A DNA stretch of 64,000 bases from Agarophyton chilense (taxonomy: Eukaryota > Rhodophyta > Florideophyceae > Gracilariales > Gracilariaceae). The number at the start of each line of letters is the position of its first letter. Within the stretch, counting starts at the first letter, position 1. The notes under the pieces are model-generated. The model searched no databases. It saw only the letters and a list, made by a program, of their open reading frames with translations, and was not told where the DNA came from. A program made the position numbers and the translations under genes. Positions 1 to 11,830 of this stretch are shown piece by piece. The DNA lies in NCBI GenBank assembly GCA_030374765.1, contig JARGXX010000021.1, positions 558,001-622,000 on the forward strand, given 5' to 3'.

Positions 1-254
1 AAGAGAGAATTTGGGGTTGAATCAGTACCGTTTGGTGAAAGAGTCATTTAAATAACAACTGCTGACTCAACAGTTTGCCTTAATGAAGAAATCATTGCAA
101 AACTCGCCGAGACGCGTCACTAGGGCGCCTAGTACACCAATTGGTAGTCTCCTCCAACGGAGAGGTGTTGCAAAACACATTCTAGACAAACACTTTGCTA
201 CAGATTGTATTAATAACATAGGGAAGTGAATATCAAACGCCTGAAAAGAAGACA

Positions 255-527
255 ATGTCTAATCATGATGATATCAAGTTTCTTGGTATAAAAAGTATTA
301 TTTCTGCAATTCAGGCTCCTGACAATTACATCTCCGAGGAGCTGCAGAAAGCAGAGAGAGAAAAAATGACGTTCGAAGTTCGCGAAGCTGAAGCGCGTTC
401 CACTTGTTCTACACTGAATGCTATTTATAAAACAAAGATGATGCTGCAGAAGGCGTCGAGTGATTATGAGAAAGCGGCTTTTCAAAGAATGTTGAAGATC
501 CGCATGAACAATCTTGATTCACGTTAA
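255..527 (+). CDS. unrecognised small charged protein or exon
   Basis: This is a 90-residue ATG-started frame rich in Lys, Glu and Ala, which could form a helix or coiled coil over residues 25-85. A second open stretch in another frame (533-757) follows the stop after a few bases and has the same charged, helical character near its start. The two may therefore be one protein broken by a frameshift or a short intron. I recognise no family. It lies upstream of an Obg-like fragment on the same strand but shows no similarity to Obg. It could be a real small gene, an exon or a chance frame. Confidence 0.3.
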   Translation: MSNHDDIKFLGIKSIISAIQAPDNYISEELQKAEREKMTFEVREAEARSTCSTLNAIYKTKMMLQKASSDYEKAAFQRMLKIRMNNLDSR

Positions 528-757
528 TACGTTTGCGTATGCGCTTTAGCTGTGCTATGCAGTATGATCGACAGAAGAAGCGCCTTGAGTTTGTAAAGGC
601 TGTCGAAAAGTGCGAAGCCCTCACCATCTGCCTGTCATATACGCAAAGCCGTGAGTGTTCAACACCCTCCTCTCTGTGTGCATTCGAATATCATACACAT
701 GCATTCCATCCCATGCAACAATGTTTATTGTTTAGCGTAGTCGCAGTACTTATTTGA

Positions 758-1126
758 GCGCTCATCCCTGGTCTTGTAATTTCTGACGTTCCGCGTTTGA
801 TTGAAGGTGCTCATCGAGGTCTACGTATGGGCGTTACATTTTTGCGTCACATCGAAGGTTTCAATGTTTTCGTTCACATACTTGATGGAAGCGCAAATGA
901 TGTAATAGAAAAGTTTGACGCCATTCTCCAAGAACTAGAACTCTTTGATCAGCATCTTGCGCGAAAGATAGAATTTGTTCTTTTCAAGAAGGTTGATATA
1001 CCTGTCCTCCGAGAAAGATGGGATACTGGACTCAATGAATGCCTTTTTGAAGCTGGTGGGGTGGACAAGATCATCTCCATCATCAGTACGAAGTCGGATT
1101 TTAGATTGTCTGACGTGATGCCCTAG
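758..1126 (+). pseudogene. Obg-type GTPase fragment (pseudogene)
   Basis: The frame reads ISDVPRLIEGAHRG, then a GMGxxFLRHIEG-like stretch, a VHxLDGS strand, ELELFD and a KVDIPxxRERW segment. This order is that of the G domain of Obg/CgtA-family GTPases, which act in ribosome assembly. The G3 motif should be DxPG, but the Gly is Arg here. A second Gly of the following GLGMG-like loop is also Arg, and the NKxD base-recognition motif reads KKVD. The frame begins just after a stop at 755-757, and neither the N-terminal Obg fold nor the P-loop is visible upstream. Weak, broken similarity to the C-terminal part may continue to about 1370. I read it as a dead copy or a partly spliced remnant, not a working GTPase. 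Confidence 0.6.
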
Positions 1127-1129
1127 CTC

Positions 1130-2060
1130 ATGGCGCTTGTCGGCAGTGCTGTTCATTAAGAAATCATAGTTGTTTCGAAGATGAGGATTATGAATTTTTC
1201 GGTATTAAATCGGTAGCAGTTGTGTGTACAGGTAAACGTCAATTTGAATTCGGTGGTTTCAAAGTGCAACAAGCTTATGATATGGGAATCGGGGATACTG
1301 TCGAAAGAACCGATCAAAATCTATGGCTGATATCGGGAATTAAAATCTATTCAAGCTTTGTCGAACGGAGATTGGCCTGAGAAAGCAGCGCCAGTTGATT
1401 ATTCTGCATTCGTCGATATATGCCTCCAGCATGGTACTGAAGAACAAGCTGTAAGGTACGCAAGGTGGATCGTGGACTGGAGGTATCAAGCCTGAGCTCT
1501 TGCTCGCTGCGATCAGAGCAAAGACGTAGCAAAATTATCTCTCGAGTGAGAAATCAACAACTCTTGGAAGAGGTCTAGGAACTAACCGCAAGCCATCTAA
1601 ACCAACTGACAGTACCACCTTGAAGAGGTGAGGACATCCCGATATTTGAAGCTGGTTGATTCAAATGAGTCTCAAGAAAGAGGACTTCTGTTATCAGAAC
1701 AACTGGAGACGAATTGTATCATGACATTCGTCAAGCATTTGAATGGAAGACGTAAACCCCGTCGCATACTTGAGGTGCGAAATCTTTTTGAGGTTTGTAA
1801 ATTCCTGTTTACTTACGATTCAGTTGCATCGTGTTAAGTGAGGCACCAGTCCAGATCATCCTATTGAATCAAACGTTTCAGTTTTAGTAAACAAGCGGCT
1901 GAGGGGTTATCCACAACCGAGAGCCCTGGTTGATCTTGAAAAGGACCTCTGCTGCAATTTCGTACTGTAGAGCAACGCCCAGTTAGGGGATACTTGAAGA
2001 TGCAACTCATAGAATGAGGATTGAACCCTCCGAGGGTTGATTATGATCCCCTCTAAGGTG
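1130..2060. other. no recognisable gene
   Basis: Only short ORFs are present, the longest being plus-strand 1628-1837, with no recognised motif. The first 250 bases may hold decayed Obg C-terminal sequence. Confidence 0.4.
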
Positions 2061-2940
2061 TGCTGAGGTGGCACTGTTTTCTGGTTATATTTCGCCTATA
2101 AGGGAAAATTCGGATGGCCCATGGTTGGATTGGCCCCGTGATACACGTGGCTGAATTTGGCACCGATTTTTCGGATATTTGTTAGAACGTTGAATTTTTG
2201 GGCCCTGACAATGGGATCTCCACGTGTATGGCCCTGAGCAGGTGTGCACTACTGTAGAGTTTAGTTAGTGGGCCCTACTTAGGGAGTTGAGATCTGACAG
2301 TCCGAGCTCAAAGTAAATGGTAACCAAGGTTGGTCTTCGATACCTTTAGAGGTTCTTCGTCGCCATCGTTTCGGCCTTACAACCCGGAACGGGCTCTGGT
2401 TAGCAACCCCTGCGTAGGGACACCACTCCACTTGGAGAGTGCCCACGTTTGAGTTCCGTGCAACCAACCCCTTGGGACCGCTCAGACGACCTGCGTGCAC
2501 GATACCCCGTGGGGGTTCTGCTTACTTGTTGCGTGCTTTTTGTGTTTCCTTTCGAGGACAGGTTTTCGCCCCTGTATTGGGTTTCTTTTGTTGTTTCGCC
2601 CCTTTTCTGGTTCTCGGGTCCGGTGCCTGTTAGTGCCCGACCCTCGCCCCGTTTTTCCTCTTCGCCGGATTTTCCCCATTCTTTGGGATACCCATACCCA
2701 TTCCCGATCCAACGGTTTCTACCCCTCACCTCCGTCGGTACTGCCGGAATCCGCCGTGGGAGTTACACCCCACACTACGGGTGGAACGGAGGGCTCTGTC
2801 TCTGAGTCTGCCTCCCCCAGGGAGCAAGGCTTCGAACACCTTGAGAGCACTTCCCGTCGCCGGGTTTTGCTCCACACTACCAACCAGGAGGCTGCTGTGG
2901 AACGCGGAACGTGGAACGTGGAACGCATGTAGATTTTAGC
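2060..2940. repeat. GC-rich block, possibly a solo LTR or other repeat
   Basis: This stretch is clearly more GC-rich than its flanks. Like the LTRs at 31.9 and 42.4 kb it carries short ACACGTGGC and GATTGGCCCC words. It ends in a small GGAACGYG tandem repeat near 2898-2925. Overlapping short ORFs occur on both strands, as is usual in GC-rich non-coding repeats. I could not find a matching target duplication, so the solo-LTR reading is only a suggestion. Confidence 0.25.
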
Positions 2941-5641
2941 AGATACACACAAAGTCTATTCATAATTCCAGTTCTAGGGCGACTTCAAAGTTTGCAGGTG
3001 GACGATGAGAACAAATCTTTGTGACTTACCTTCTTTATATATTGCTTTTTAGCCCATCCTGTCGACAGCTTGCGTCAAGCAACTACAAAACAGTCGCCGG
3101 GTAGCGGACAGTACGCCCTACACACCCAGACTCAGAGGTGTACAGAGAGCACTTCTTCGTAGAACTATGGACAAGCGCTGATCACGAGCCCTTTCATGTT
3201 CCCTCTGCTTTTTGATCAGCCTCCGGTGGCGTCCAATCTCCGTAGCCCTGGAGACCGATAATGCCAGTGGTTTGTTACGCCCTACTTCTGCACAAAGAAG
3301 GAAACGGAGGCGGTTGATAATGCACGATTCATTATGGCGACGCGTCAAAATATACCCGAGAAGAACGAAATGCGTACCACTAGCCAGAAGCGTTGACTAT
3401 GTGTGAAACCTGAAGCGATTTTCTAATCCTCTCTTTGAGGTAGGCGGGGGGAGGGAATTGGCTATATCATGGGATCGAGACGCGAGAAGGGGGCGGGATG
3501 GAACGGGTGGCTTTTAATGGAAGCGAAGAGTGCGGTAGAGGACCGATTGATTGTAGCAATTAAAGCAAAGGTACCCCCCCCCCCGACAAATGCAGAAATT
3601 CATGATGTAATGTCAGTCCAAACTCTTTTACTCGCACGAATGGAGAGGGAATTGCACACAATAATCACTGTGCGGCAGATTGAAGTGGACACCTTCGAAT
3701 GCGGCTGAGTTACTGCAAAACGCTTTGTGACAAAAGCTTCGTGCTTGCATTCTAGAATAAGCAACCCCGGCGATGATACGCCGCAGAGATAGTTTCTTAT
3801 AACTCATTTCAAGTTCATATGTTGCGCTAGTTGTGTTCAGGAGGTTTATCGCTGACTCTGTGACGTGTTTCGCTTGGAATGTGACACATGGTAAATGCTG
3901 TGTTCAATGGGCCGGACGCTCTGTGTCTTTGGACCACAGTCAGAATCCATAGCTTCACGAAATCTAAAGATGAGCGACAAGGTTGAGTGTCCCTCGAAGT
4001 AACAGTAGCATAATAGACGTTTGTGGAAACCTGCTGGTTATCAGTCACCTGGGAAGAGGTTGTGGCGGAGATTGAAACGACAGCAGTGTCTGCTTTGCCA
4101 TCTTGAAGAGAGTTGTGACGCGAAGCTATGGAGATCGAGGATGGGAAGGAAGTTTGGGAGAAGAGTGGTGGCAGGCGGGGTTGAGGTGTGACGCGTGTGT
4201 ATGGATGTTGTAGGTTGAGGATTGGGAGGGTAGGTGGGATGGTCTTTGGAGCTGGGAGTAGGGTGTTGAGTGAGAAGAGAAGAAGGAGGAAGGAGGGTTC
4301 GTAGCGGGTATTTCGAGGAGTGTGGAGGAGGATGAGGGGTGCAAGGACTAGGGCGTATTGTGGGTGGTGGTTCTGGGAGGTATCATGGTGATATGGGTTG
4401 ATATGAGGGTGTTTGAGCCAGACTTTTGTCATTCAAATCTAGATTTTGGCATCCAAATATAGGCGATAAACTATAAGGAGCTTCTGCATTCGTTTTCCAT
4501 TCATAATATGCAGGATTTTGATAAAGAATCGAAAGCCAAAACTAGCTCGCACTCAAACAAGGTTACTGAAATTGCCTCTGCATCCACGATCCGTCGTTTT
4601 TTGCAGATGGTTTGCCGGATAACTTTACCGCATACTAAGCTGGCTGCTTATGCTTGCTCTCCAAGAGCACAGACGAAGTAAGACGGACGGTGAAAGGCCC
4701 TTTGCATACCACCGTCCGAAAAACTCCATGAGAAAGTCAATGGGGACATTATTTCCATAGCTTCGAAAACCATGATGCCACATCTAATGGACATCTAAAG
4801 TCTGCAAGGCAAATGCAAGACAGTTCAAAACCACATGCACTGCAATGATTCTATGGGTGGCTAGATGATTAAGAACACAATCAACCTCCACGGCCAATGG
4901 GAGGCGTCCCGATGGAAAAAGATTGCGAAGGGCGGGTTTTTTTCCCTGCGGAACATACCTGGCAATCTTCGGAATAAAGCCTAACCTGCGGAGGCTGAAT
5001 CTAATCATTGAAGGTCGCCTTCAGCGGATTTGAGCTAGCACGAGCCGCAGGAAAAATTCTACGAAGCGTAGGGAGAAGATTTTCGTTTATTATGAGAAGA
5101 AAAGGGAGAGGCCCCGAGTGCGACATAAAGGCGATAGGTCTTGAAAGGTCGGCCGTGAACGCAAACATGGCTTGTCCTGTGGGAGGACTCACTCAGCCGT
5201 CACATAGCGCCCGCGCTCTCCGAGATACACAGGCGGGAGAGTGAAAGTATTTCCAAATCGAGCGGATAAGAAGCGCAACAAAGCAGATACTTCATAAGCA
5301 GAGTAAAGAAACGACAACTACACCGGAAACATAGAGGAGGGGCGTAGAATTGAAGTATGTCTGCGACGCCAAATGTGGACAAAGCATCCCTGGCATCAAA
5401 GCGCGTCACTTGCCAGGCACAAAAAGACACACGATTCCAAAAGTGAAGAAAGTCACTGGAGCGTGTATATTGGCGCTCTGGAACTGCTGTTTGCGGCCGC
5501 GATAAAACTTTCGTCGGTCGTGCTATCACCCTGCTTGTAGCGCAATGGCGCCCTTCTCTCGGCCGCTTTCCGCTGAACTGCTACCAAGATAACGCGAGGG
5601 TTACCTTTACGCGGGGGCTACCACGCGTTTTACAAAGAGCG
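2941..5641. other. gene-poor stretch with skewed tracts
   Basis: No gene is recognised. An 11-base C run lies at 3574-3584. From about 4120 to 4345 the plus strand is strongly G/A-rich, giving a Ser/Pro-rich minus-strand ORF (3827-4432) that looks like a composition artefact. Around 4440-4800 there are scattered GGACATC/CATCTAA words like those at 13.7 and 25.5 kb. Confidence 0.4.
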
Positions 5642-6316
5642 ATGAATTCGCACTTTATGTCCTCCGGGGCGCCGGTTGGCGATGAGGAGCACCTGCCTTC
5701 CTCTCACACTGAAGCCGGCCACTATAATAAACATGACGAAAACTTAGAGGATATGCTGCCTCAATGTTGGTATGAACAAAGCTGCACGCAAGTGGACTCG
5801 CACAACGATCCTGTGGGCACTTTTGATTCCCTCCCGCACAAGGAGCTCATATGGGTCGCCACCGCTTCTGGTATGCTACATGCTCATCACGTTTTGGTTA
5901 TGGCGCGCACTGTGTCCACGTTCATCGCTGAGCCGACGTTCGATCCGTCCAACCACGGCGATGTGCGACATATTCTTGTTTCAGACTCCTTCGTACTCAC
6001 TGCTTTGGGCTATGTTTCGGCTGTTCTCCAGCACGGCGGTGTGCTTTCGTCATCAATGCGCTGTGAGACGATCAAATATGCCAAGTCCATTGCACTCAAT
6101 CCAGTGAGCGACAGTTACATGTGCACTGGAGGCGAATCTCGAATGCTGGTGGTCATCCACATACAGCAACAACGAATTATGAGACAGGCCACCCTACGCG
6201 GTGCTCCCGGAGTTACAGCCGCTGTATGGACCGCTCCCCACCATTATGGAGACGCATCGGTACAAGCGAGAGCGACCTATCCAGCGAGTGACCCCGCAAA
6301 AAGCGCCGCGGCGTGA
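5642..6316 (+). pseudogene. PAN2-like WD40 segment, truncated
   Basis: The 224-residue ATG-started frame contains FDSLPHKELIWVATASGML, then a histidine/valine stretch, VRHILVSDSFVLTALGYVS and a CTGGESRMLVV-like strand. This resembles the N-terminal WD40 region of PAN2, the scaffold of the cytoplasmic PAN2-PAN3 poly(A) deadenylase. Full PAN2 proteins are about 1,000 residues or more, with a dead UCH domain and an exonuclease domain, and neither follows here. The frame closes in low-complexity Ala-rich sequence. It is probably a decayed or rearranged copy, although an unspliced first exon cannot be excluded. The assignment is by eye and moderately secure. Confidence 0.45.
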
Positions 6317-6602
6317 GGCGCGGCAGAAGCGACGAAAGTGATGGCAGCGGCGAGCAGAAAGGCAACGCAAACGGAGCGAAAAAATGCATGAGTGGCATGC
6401 GCGCTGCAAGCAGCACGTAGAAGCATGAAGCCGTGATTGATGCGGTAGGGCGGCAGTGAGAGCGCCCAAGGCACGACTTGTTACGGATGAGCGTAACGTT
6501 GCGACAGGTGTGTGTGTGCTCTTGTAATTCGAACTGGACGACGGCTCAAGTAATGGGCCAATTGTCACACATCCTCTCCATCGCCCTACCCAGTTCGACA
6601 CA

Positions 6603-6860
6603 TTTTCTCCGATTTCCTGCTAATTCTACTGCCAACCCCAACTCCGCCTTCGCAACTAATGTTTGTACCACCAGCATCAAGACATCATCTGCCGCCTCAA
6701 ACCCATTCGCAACACACAATCACAGTGTCACATTCTCCCCACCGCTGTCCCCAGTGAGACTCACCTTCCCCAATTTCCTGCTAAGTCTACTCTCAACCCC
6801 AATTACACCTTCACAACCCACGTTTGTAGCGCCATAACCAAAACATCATCTGCCGCCGTA
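6603..6860. repeat. imperfect direct duplication, offset about 161 bp
   Basis: A segment of about 90 bp beginning near 6612 (ATTTCCTGCTAA) and ending in ACATCATCTGCCGCC recurs beginning near 6773, with the same ending. The copies differ at many positions, so the duplication is old. It sits between the PAN2-like and THO2-like fragments. Confidence 0.7.
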
Positions 6861-6939
6861 GCACCTCTTCAGTTGGGAGACCGAAGGCTACTCCAAGATG
6901 ATGAGCCTCTTTTTCTAATGCATACAGCGACGAGAGCAG

Positions 6940-8177
6940 ATGAGGGTCGAGGCCACCTTCTCCAAGTGCATGCAGCTCATCTCTCGTTTCAAAATCACGG
7001 TTAACAAGGTCACTGAGCCTATTCTCGGCGTAGCCGCCGAGGTCATGGAGCCTCTGTTTGCGAAGTGCTCTTCTATGCCAATCGACCACCGTACCCTCCT
7101 CACCTCATGGCCCTGCTGGCCGTCTTTTTGGAGAATCACATCTTCACCGTCGTGGGCGCGATGCTGCAGTTGTACCGCGCTCCATTCGATTCTGCACAGC
7201 TCGCTCCTCACGAGACCGAGCCGAAAATTGAGCAACTGACTCCCGCCGTCTTACTCGCAACTGTTGTCTTATTAATACGGAAGAGACGCATGACCGTGAC
7301 CGATGTTGGGGGTTACATGTCTCTATGAACAACGAGGTCTTCAACCAACGCTTCTTAGCGTTTGAAAAGCATCTAATGGAACTGTCTTGCGTGGTATCAT
7401 CGGCAAAGCTTGGCAAGCGCGATATCGGAGACAAGCCATTGAATTCGGCGTCGAACGGACGGGTAGCTAAGGATCGCGACGTGTTCAGTAAATACTCCTT
7501 TGTGGATGCTGGACCGGGTCCCCCGTTTTTTTAGCAGAATCTCTAGTTAATCAACATTCTAGTAGATCTACGGTGATGGGATGATGCAATATCTGCCATC
7601 TTTCTGTTGGAGGTCGCCAACGAGCAGGTTGCTATTTCTGGTCTTCTGGACATGGCGCACATCCTAACGTCAGTGGCGGAAGTTTTGTTGCAATCCCTGT
7701 TTCACAACACGCACCTCATTCTGTCCCTTCACGCCGAATCAGGCCCTGAGGCGATTCCTCAGCTGAGTGGAAGGGAGAATGGATTTCATGTGCCGCTGGT
7801 AACGGTTGAGCAGCTGTTATCAGCTCACCCAGAGGGACATGGCGCGGTCGTGCGCCAAATACTAACATTGCATGGACTGCACGCGTGACATTCCCAACGG
7901 CGGCTCTCTGCCCTTTGTCGTTTTTGAAGGGTCGGAGGGAGAACGAGGCGAACGACATTACGCGCGAAGTGATCCTGCCGGCCTTCTCTCGTTTTCAGTC
8001 AAACATGGGGTTGGCCAACGCCATCTGGCATGTGCTGAGGGAGCTGCCACACACCACCCGATGGAAGCTATACGGCTATATACAACACGATGTGCAGAAG
8101 ATTTGTGCAGTATATTTACGGACGTGATTGGATTCGCCCTCCGATTGGCAGGTAGGAAAAGAATGGGAAAGGAATAG
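6940..8177 (+). pseudogene. THO2/THOC2-like fragment, frameshifted
   Basis: Successive short plus-strand frames (6940-7239, 7065-7328, 7325-7534, 7607-7888, 7885-8127) can be chained. The most telling piece is the last. It reads ILPAFSRFQSNMGLANAIW and then LRELPHTTRWKLYGY, which matches the THO2 pattern of an ILPALS stretch, a conserved N, an IW, an LPY and an R-LYG block. Earlier pieces are Leu-rich helices compatible with the helical THO2 repeat region. THO2 is the large scaffold of the nuclear THO/TREX mRNA-export complex and normally exceeds 1,200 residues. Here at least three frame changes occur over 1.2 kb with no clear splice sites, so I call it a pseudogene. Introns could explain some of the breaks. 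Confidence 0.5.
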
Positions 8178-8565
8178 GAATCGGAAATGGACGGGATAAA
8201 CGCAAGCTACCAAACCAGGATGGGCGAGGGAAAAGTGGGGATCGAATATGCGAACTGTCCCGCGGAAGTTCTTGAAGTGGAAACCTCTGCCATCGGATCC
8301 TGCTCCCGTAGATGATGGAAAGCGAACTGGTCTGAAAAATGAACCGGGACGTGGCATGGATGGTCCCAAGCGCGAATTTCGGAGACTGACCAATGCTGCC
8401 TACCAAAATGGTCTGGGGAACAAACGATTTCATCTCCCAAGAAATGCAAGGAAAAGGTATATTACCATGGTCCTCCAGCATTGGCTTGTTCGAAACCTGT
8501 CCACCTCCCCCTTGCTTCGCACGCCTCCTCCGAACGCTCCGCGGAACAAACATTTCGTCATCTTC

Positions 8566-9924
8566 TTAATCCTTATCACCGTCATCCCCAGCTATCTTCT
8601 TAGCCATCTTCTTTATTGAACTCTTCCTGGCGGGTCTATGTACACTGTTCATGATATGAGTTGGTATCATATCAAACAAAGAGGAATCTCCATTGTCGAT
8701 TATAAAGTTGTGTAGCTTGGCTGCAACCATAATGATCAATATTGACTTCGCAAAAGGATACCGCCCTGCCGACCAAAATATACCGCAACGAGAAGCTAAC
8801 ATCTCGAATGATTGCTTCGCACAAATTCTAAGGGATAAATGATAGTAGTTGAAAGAATCCTGTTTCACTTATAAGTTTTTCCCGGAGTACGGTGTTAAGA
8901 TTCTGCGTTCATTCGAATAAACATCATCTCCAAACACTGTAGCCCAACTAGAAAGACGGTAACTAATAAGTAAATCATACAGTTTAGTAGCTGCCAGCGC
9001 TATTGCGTCATGAGATCCCCAAGCACGGCGCGCTGATGTAAACGAGAACTTGTAGTTCGATGCAACTGCCACTTGAAATACGATGGCGAAGAACCCTTTT
9101 TTATCGTACTCTTTACGTGAGTCGGCAATCTCTGAAAGAAAAGGTTTGACTATCTCAATTGCGATCTCGTCCAGTGCTACTTTGGCGCCATCGAAGAGAG
9201 TATTCCGTAGGGTCTGAAATTTTCTTGCGGTCTCCAAATATTCTGCTTCTGTTGTAAAAAACTGTATACTCGGTGACACCATGTCTGACACGCAGAGCTT
9301 TTCTTCAAATATACGATATACCGTTGGTTTAGCCATGTTGTACGGCCAGTACAATTCCAAATAGCTGGAACCTGGAAAACGCCGTAGCGTCAAAAAATTC
9401 ATCGCAGCAAGTGAAACCCCACTAGCAACCGCTGAATCTTGTCTTTGTCTAAGTATACGTGATACAAACAACACCGAATGCAGTACAGAATATTGGGTGT
9501 TACTTAGCCTCAACATACGATTAAATATGCAGTCAATTAATCCAGATATGTTACTATGATACTCAAAAGGAGGCCATGGAGAGATAAGCCGTGAATCACG
9601 CAGCGACTGATTTTCCGTCGAACACTTCAGGAAAGTGTACATAATATGGAGAGCTACTCTGCGAAGCCATTGCTTGTGTTTTTTGCGAAAAGAAGGCTTT
9701 AGTAAACAATAAAGCTGCAAGATGTTGATAGCGCGGTCGCGTTGACGATTATTTATGCTGGGCGTCAAGCAGCTCCCGAACTCTGTCATCCATGTGCTAA
9801 CTCTCATGTCATACATATAAATGTTTTCAAACAGCCTTGTTCCGAAAACTTTGAGAACGTCTTTATTTTTGGAAAGCGGTAATGAACAATTCACAAACGT
9901 AGAACAGCCTTTGATATAAAGCAT
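8566..9924 (-). pseudogene. PIF/Harbinger transposase pseudogene
   Basis: A 351-residue frame (9924-8869, ATG start) and a 100-residue frame (8868-8566) are in register and separated by one TAA at 8869-8871. Together they give a Harbinger (DDE_Tnp_4) transposase. RRFPGSSYLELYWPYNMAKP and PTVYRIFEE form the helical N-terminal part. LDEIAIEI holds the first Asp (residue 252). SARRAWGSHD follows, and GDDVYSNERRILTPYSGKN contains the second Asp. The third acidic residue should lie in an RIxxEQxFGxL helix, but this copy reads RICAKQSFEML, with Lys replacing Glu. The stop in a normally continuous segment and the lost Glu both indicate an inactive copy. No Myb-like partner ORF was found nearby, and terminal repeats were not located. 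Confidence 0.8.
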
Positions 9925-11830
9925 TTGTTGACTTCTGCCTAATTCCTGTCCTTCAAGGATTATTCTGGGCCTCCTTGTGAGGCTGTGTTTACGTATAGAG
10001 CGGACGCAACCCCCCCCCCGAGAGCTAAAATATCAAAACCCTCCCTCAAGCAGTGAAAAAGGGGGGCGGGTGGGAAAGTGGTCGAAAGAGAAAAGAAGGA
10101 GAACGTAGAGGTACGCTTTTCCTGGACAAGCCTTTCAAATAGTGTTCAAAAGAAGTGTAAAATTCATATCAGTAAAAGTATAAAAGAGATACAACGCGGG
10201 TGGTTACAACACAAGCGGGCACAAGTAGTAGATATGCTGTCGAGAGTACCAGCCCATAAGAAAGCAAAGAAAGAAGTCAAGAAAGGCGACAGAAAGCAAG
10301 CGCGTAAAAGGTAGAGCGCAGCTGTGATAAAGTAATCAATATGTGTGTGGCAGGCAGAAGAAAAATAAATATATGCCATTTAAAAAAATGAAGTGTATAA
10401 ACCATTAAAGCCTATACCACAATATAAAATCTGGTTGTGTATATATAAACTGTTTTAGAAACTTGTTTTTGTATTTTTATAAACTCCGGCTCCATGACAA
10501 CAACTTTTAAAATATACTCGGAAAATCGTGAGCTTTAGGAAACGTGATATCGCGTACGCGGCCCTAAACATTAATTTATTTGTAATTATCCCTTCGTAAC
10601 GCGTTTAGGTGCTTACGGCCGCCTTGTTGAACCTCCGTCTATCACTGACTGTATACTATGATTCTGCAGATGCCACAGCGTTTCATGAAGACCTCGCGTG
10701 ATGGAAGACGGCGGCGACGCTCCTCACGTTGAGTAAAGAAGCAAAACATGTGCCAATAGCGGGGGGTGTTAAGGAGATGGAGAGAATGTTAAGAGAAGGT
10801 GCCCGATGTTGCTTCGTTGGTGGCGCTGACTATTTCCACTTTTGAAGCGAATCCTCGCACTATTGAGTAATCGCGCAATGTAATTGCAGACGTTGGCATT
10901 ATATGCATAACAGAAAGAAGTCAATAATTGCACTTAATACCACAAGAGCAGTGAGATCTACTTACTTTTGAACAAATGCCAAATGGTAGAAGAGAGTGAG
11001 CCCTACGCCGTATCAAGCGGTTCTGTTTGCAAGAAAAAGTACTAAACAGTCCCCAGCGAGTGACGATTTTGCGGATTGAATCGGCGCAGCTGCTGTTGAG
11101 AGCGGATCCAAACCCTAAATAAACAAAGACAGAGGCGAAATTATGAGAAAAAGAGAGGCACAGATTTTGTTACAAGATGGTTTGGTTGCCAAAAAAGGGA
11201 GAGAGTCGAGCCTCTTTATTCGAGCTAACTTGAACAGAGTTGGTCGGAGCCGACCGGAGCCGGCGTTATTTAAACAATTTGGAGGCAGGCTGGGACAAGA
11301 ACTCGTGCGGATTCTGGTCCGGAACCGGCTAGCCTGTCCTTCATTGCGCGCTTTACTCGAAGCAGGAAGCTTTTGCGTTTCGTAATGAATTTGTGGCGCT
11401 AAAGAAATCGCTTTTCTACAGCTCCACGTCCAAATAATAGTTAACATTCTTTCTTAGTTGAGGTCAACAATGTTACAAAGACATTAAAACCCAGTCTTTC
11501 ATTTTAAATACAGTTTTTATCTTTTTTCACCGTACTATTGCATCACGAATTAGACGGCTACAATTCGTATTGCCAAACGAGAATCATCCATTACAAACAC
11601 TACAGATAGTTCATAGACTTCAAGTTTTACCACCGGCGCTCATAGTTCTATGTACTTTTCATTGTGTAATCCCGAACCGTTAAAGGAGACCCAGAAAACC
11701 TGCATCCAGATTATGTATTTTGAAAAACCCTTTATATTACTATTCCAAAACAAATGAAACAAATGTAATTCGTCTCAGAATATACCCATAACTCCTCATA
11801 AAACCGCTTCGTTTTCATGTAGTTTATTTC
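9925..11830. other. no recognisable gene
   Basis: There is a run of 10 Cs near 10,010-10,019. The short Lys-rich plus-strand ORF at 10,078-10,314 and an 80-residue ORF at 11,143-11,385 have no recognised features. Confidence 0.4.

Noticed and set aside
3827..4432. 201-residue Ser/Pro/Thr/His-rich minus-strand ORF
   Set aside because: It arises from a purine-rich tract and has no motif. Composition alone explains the open frame.
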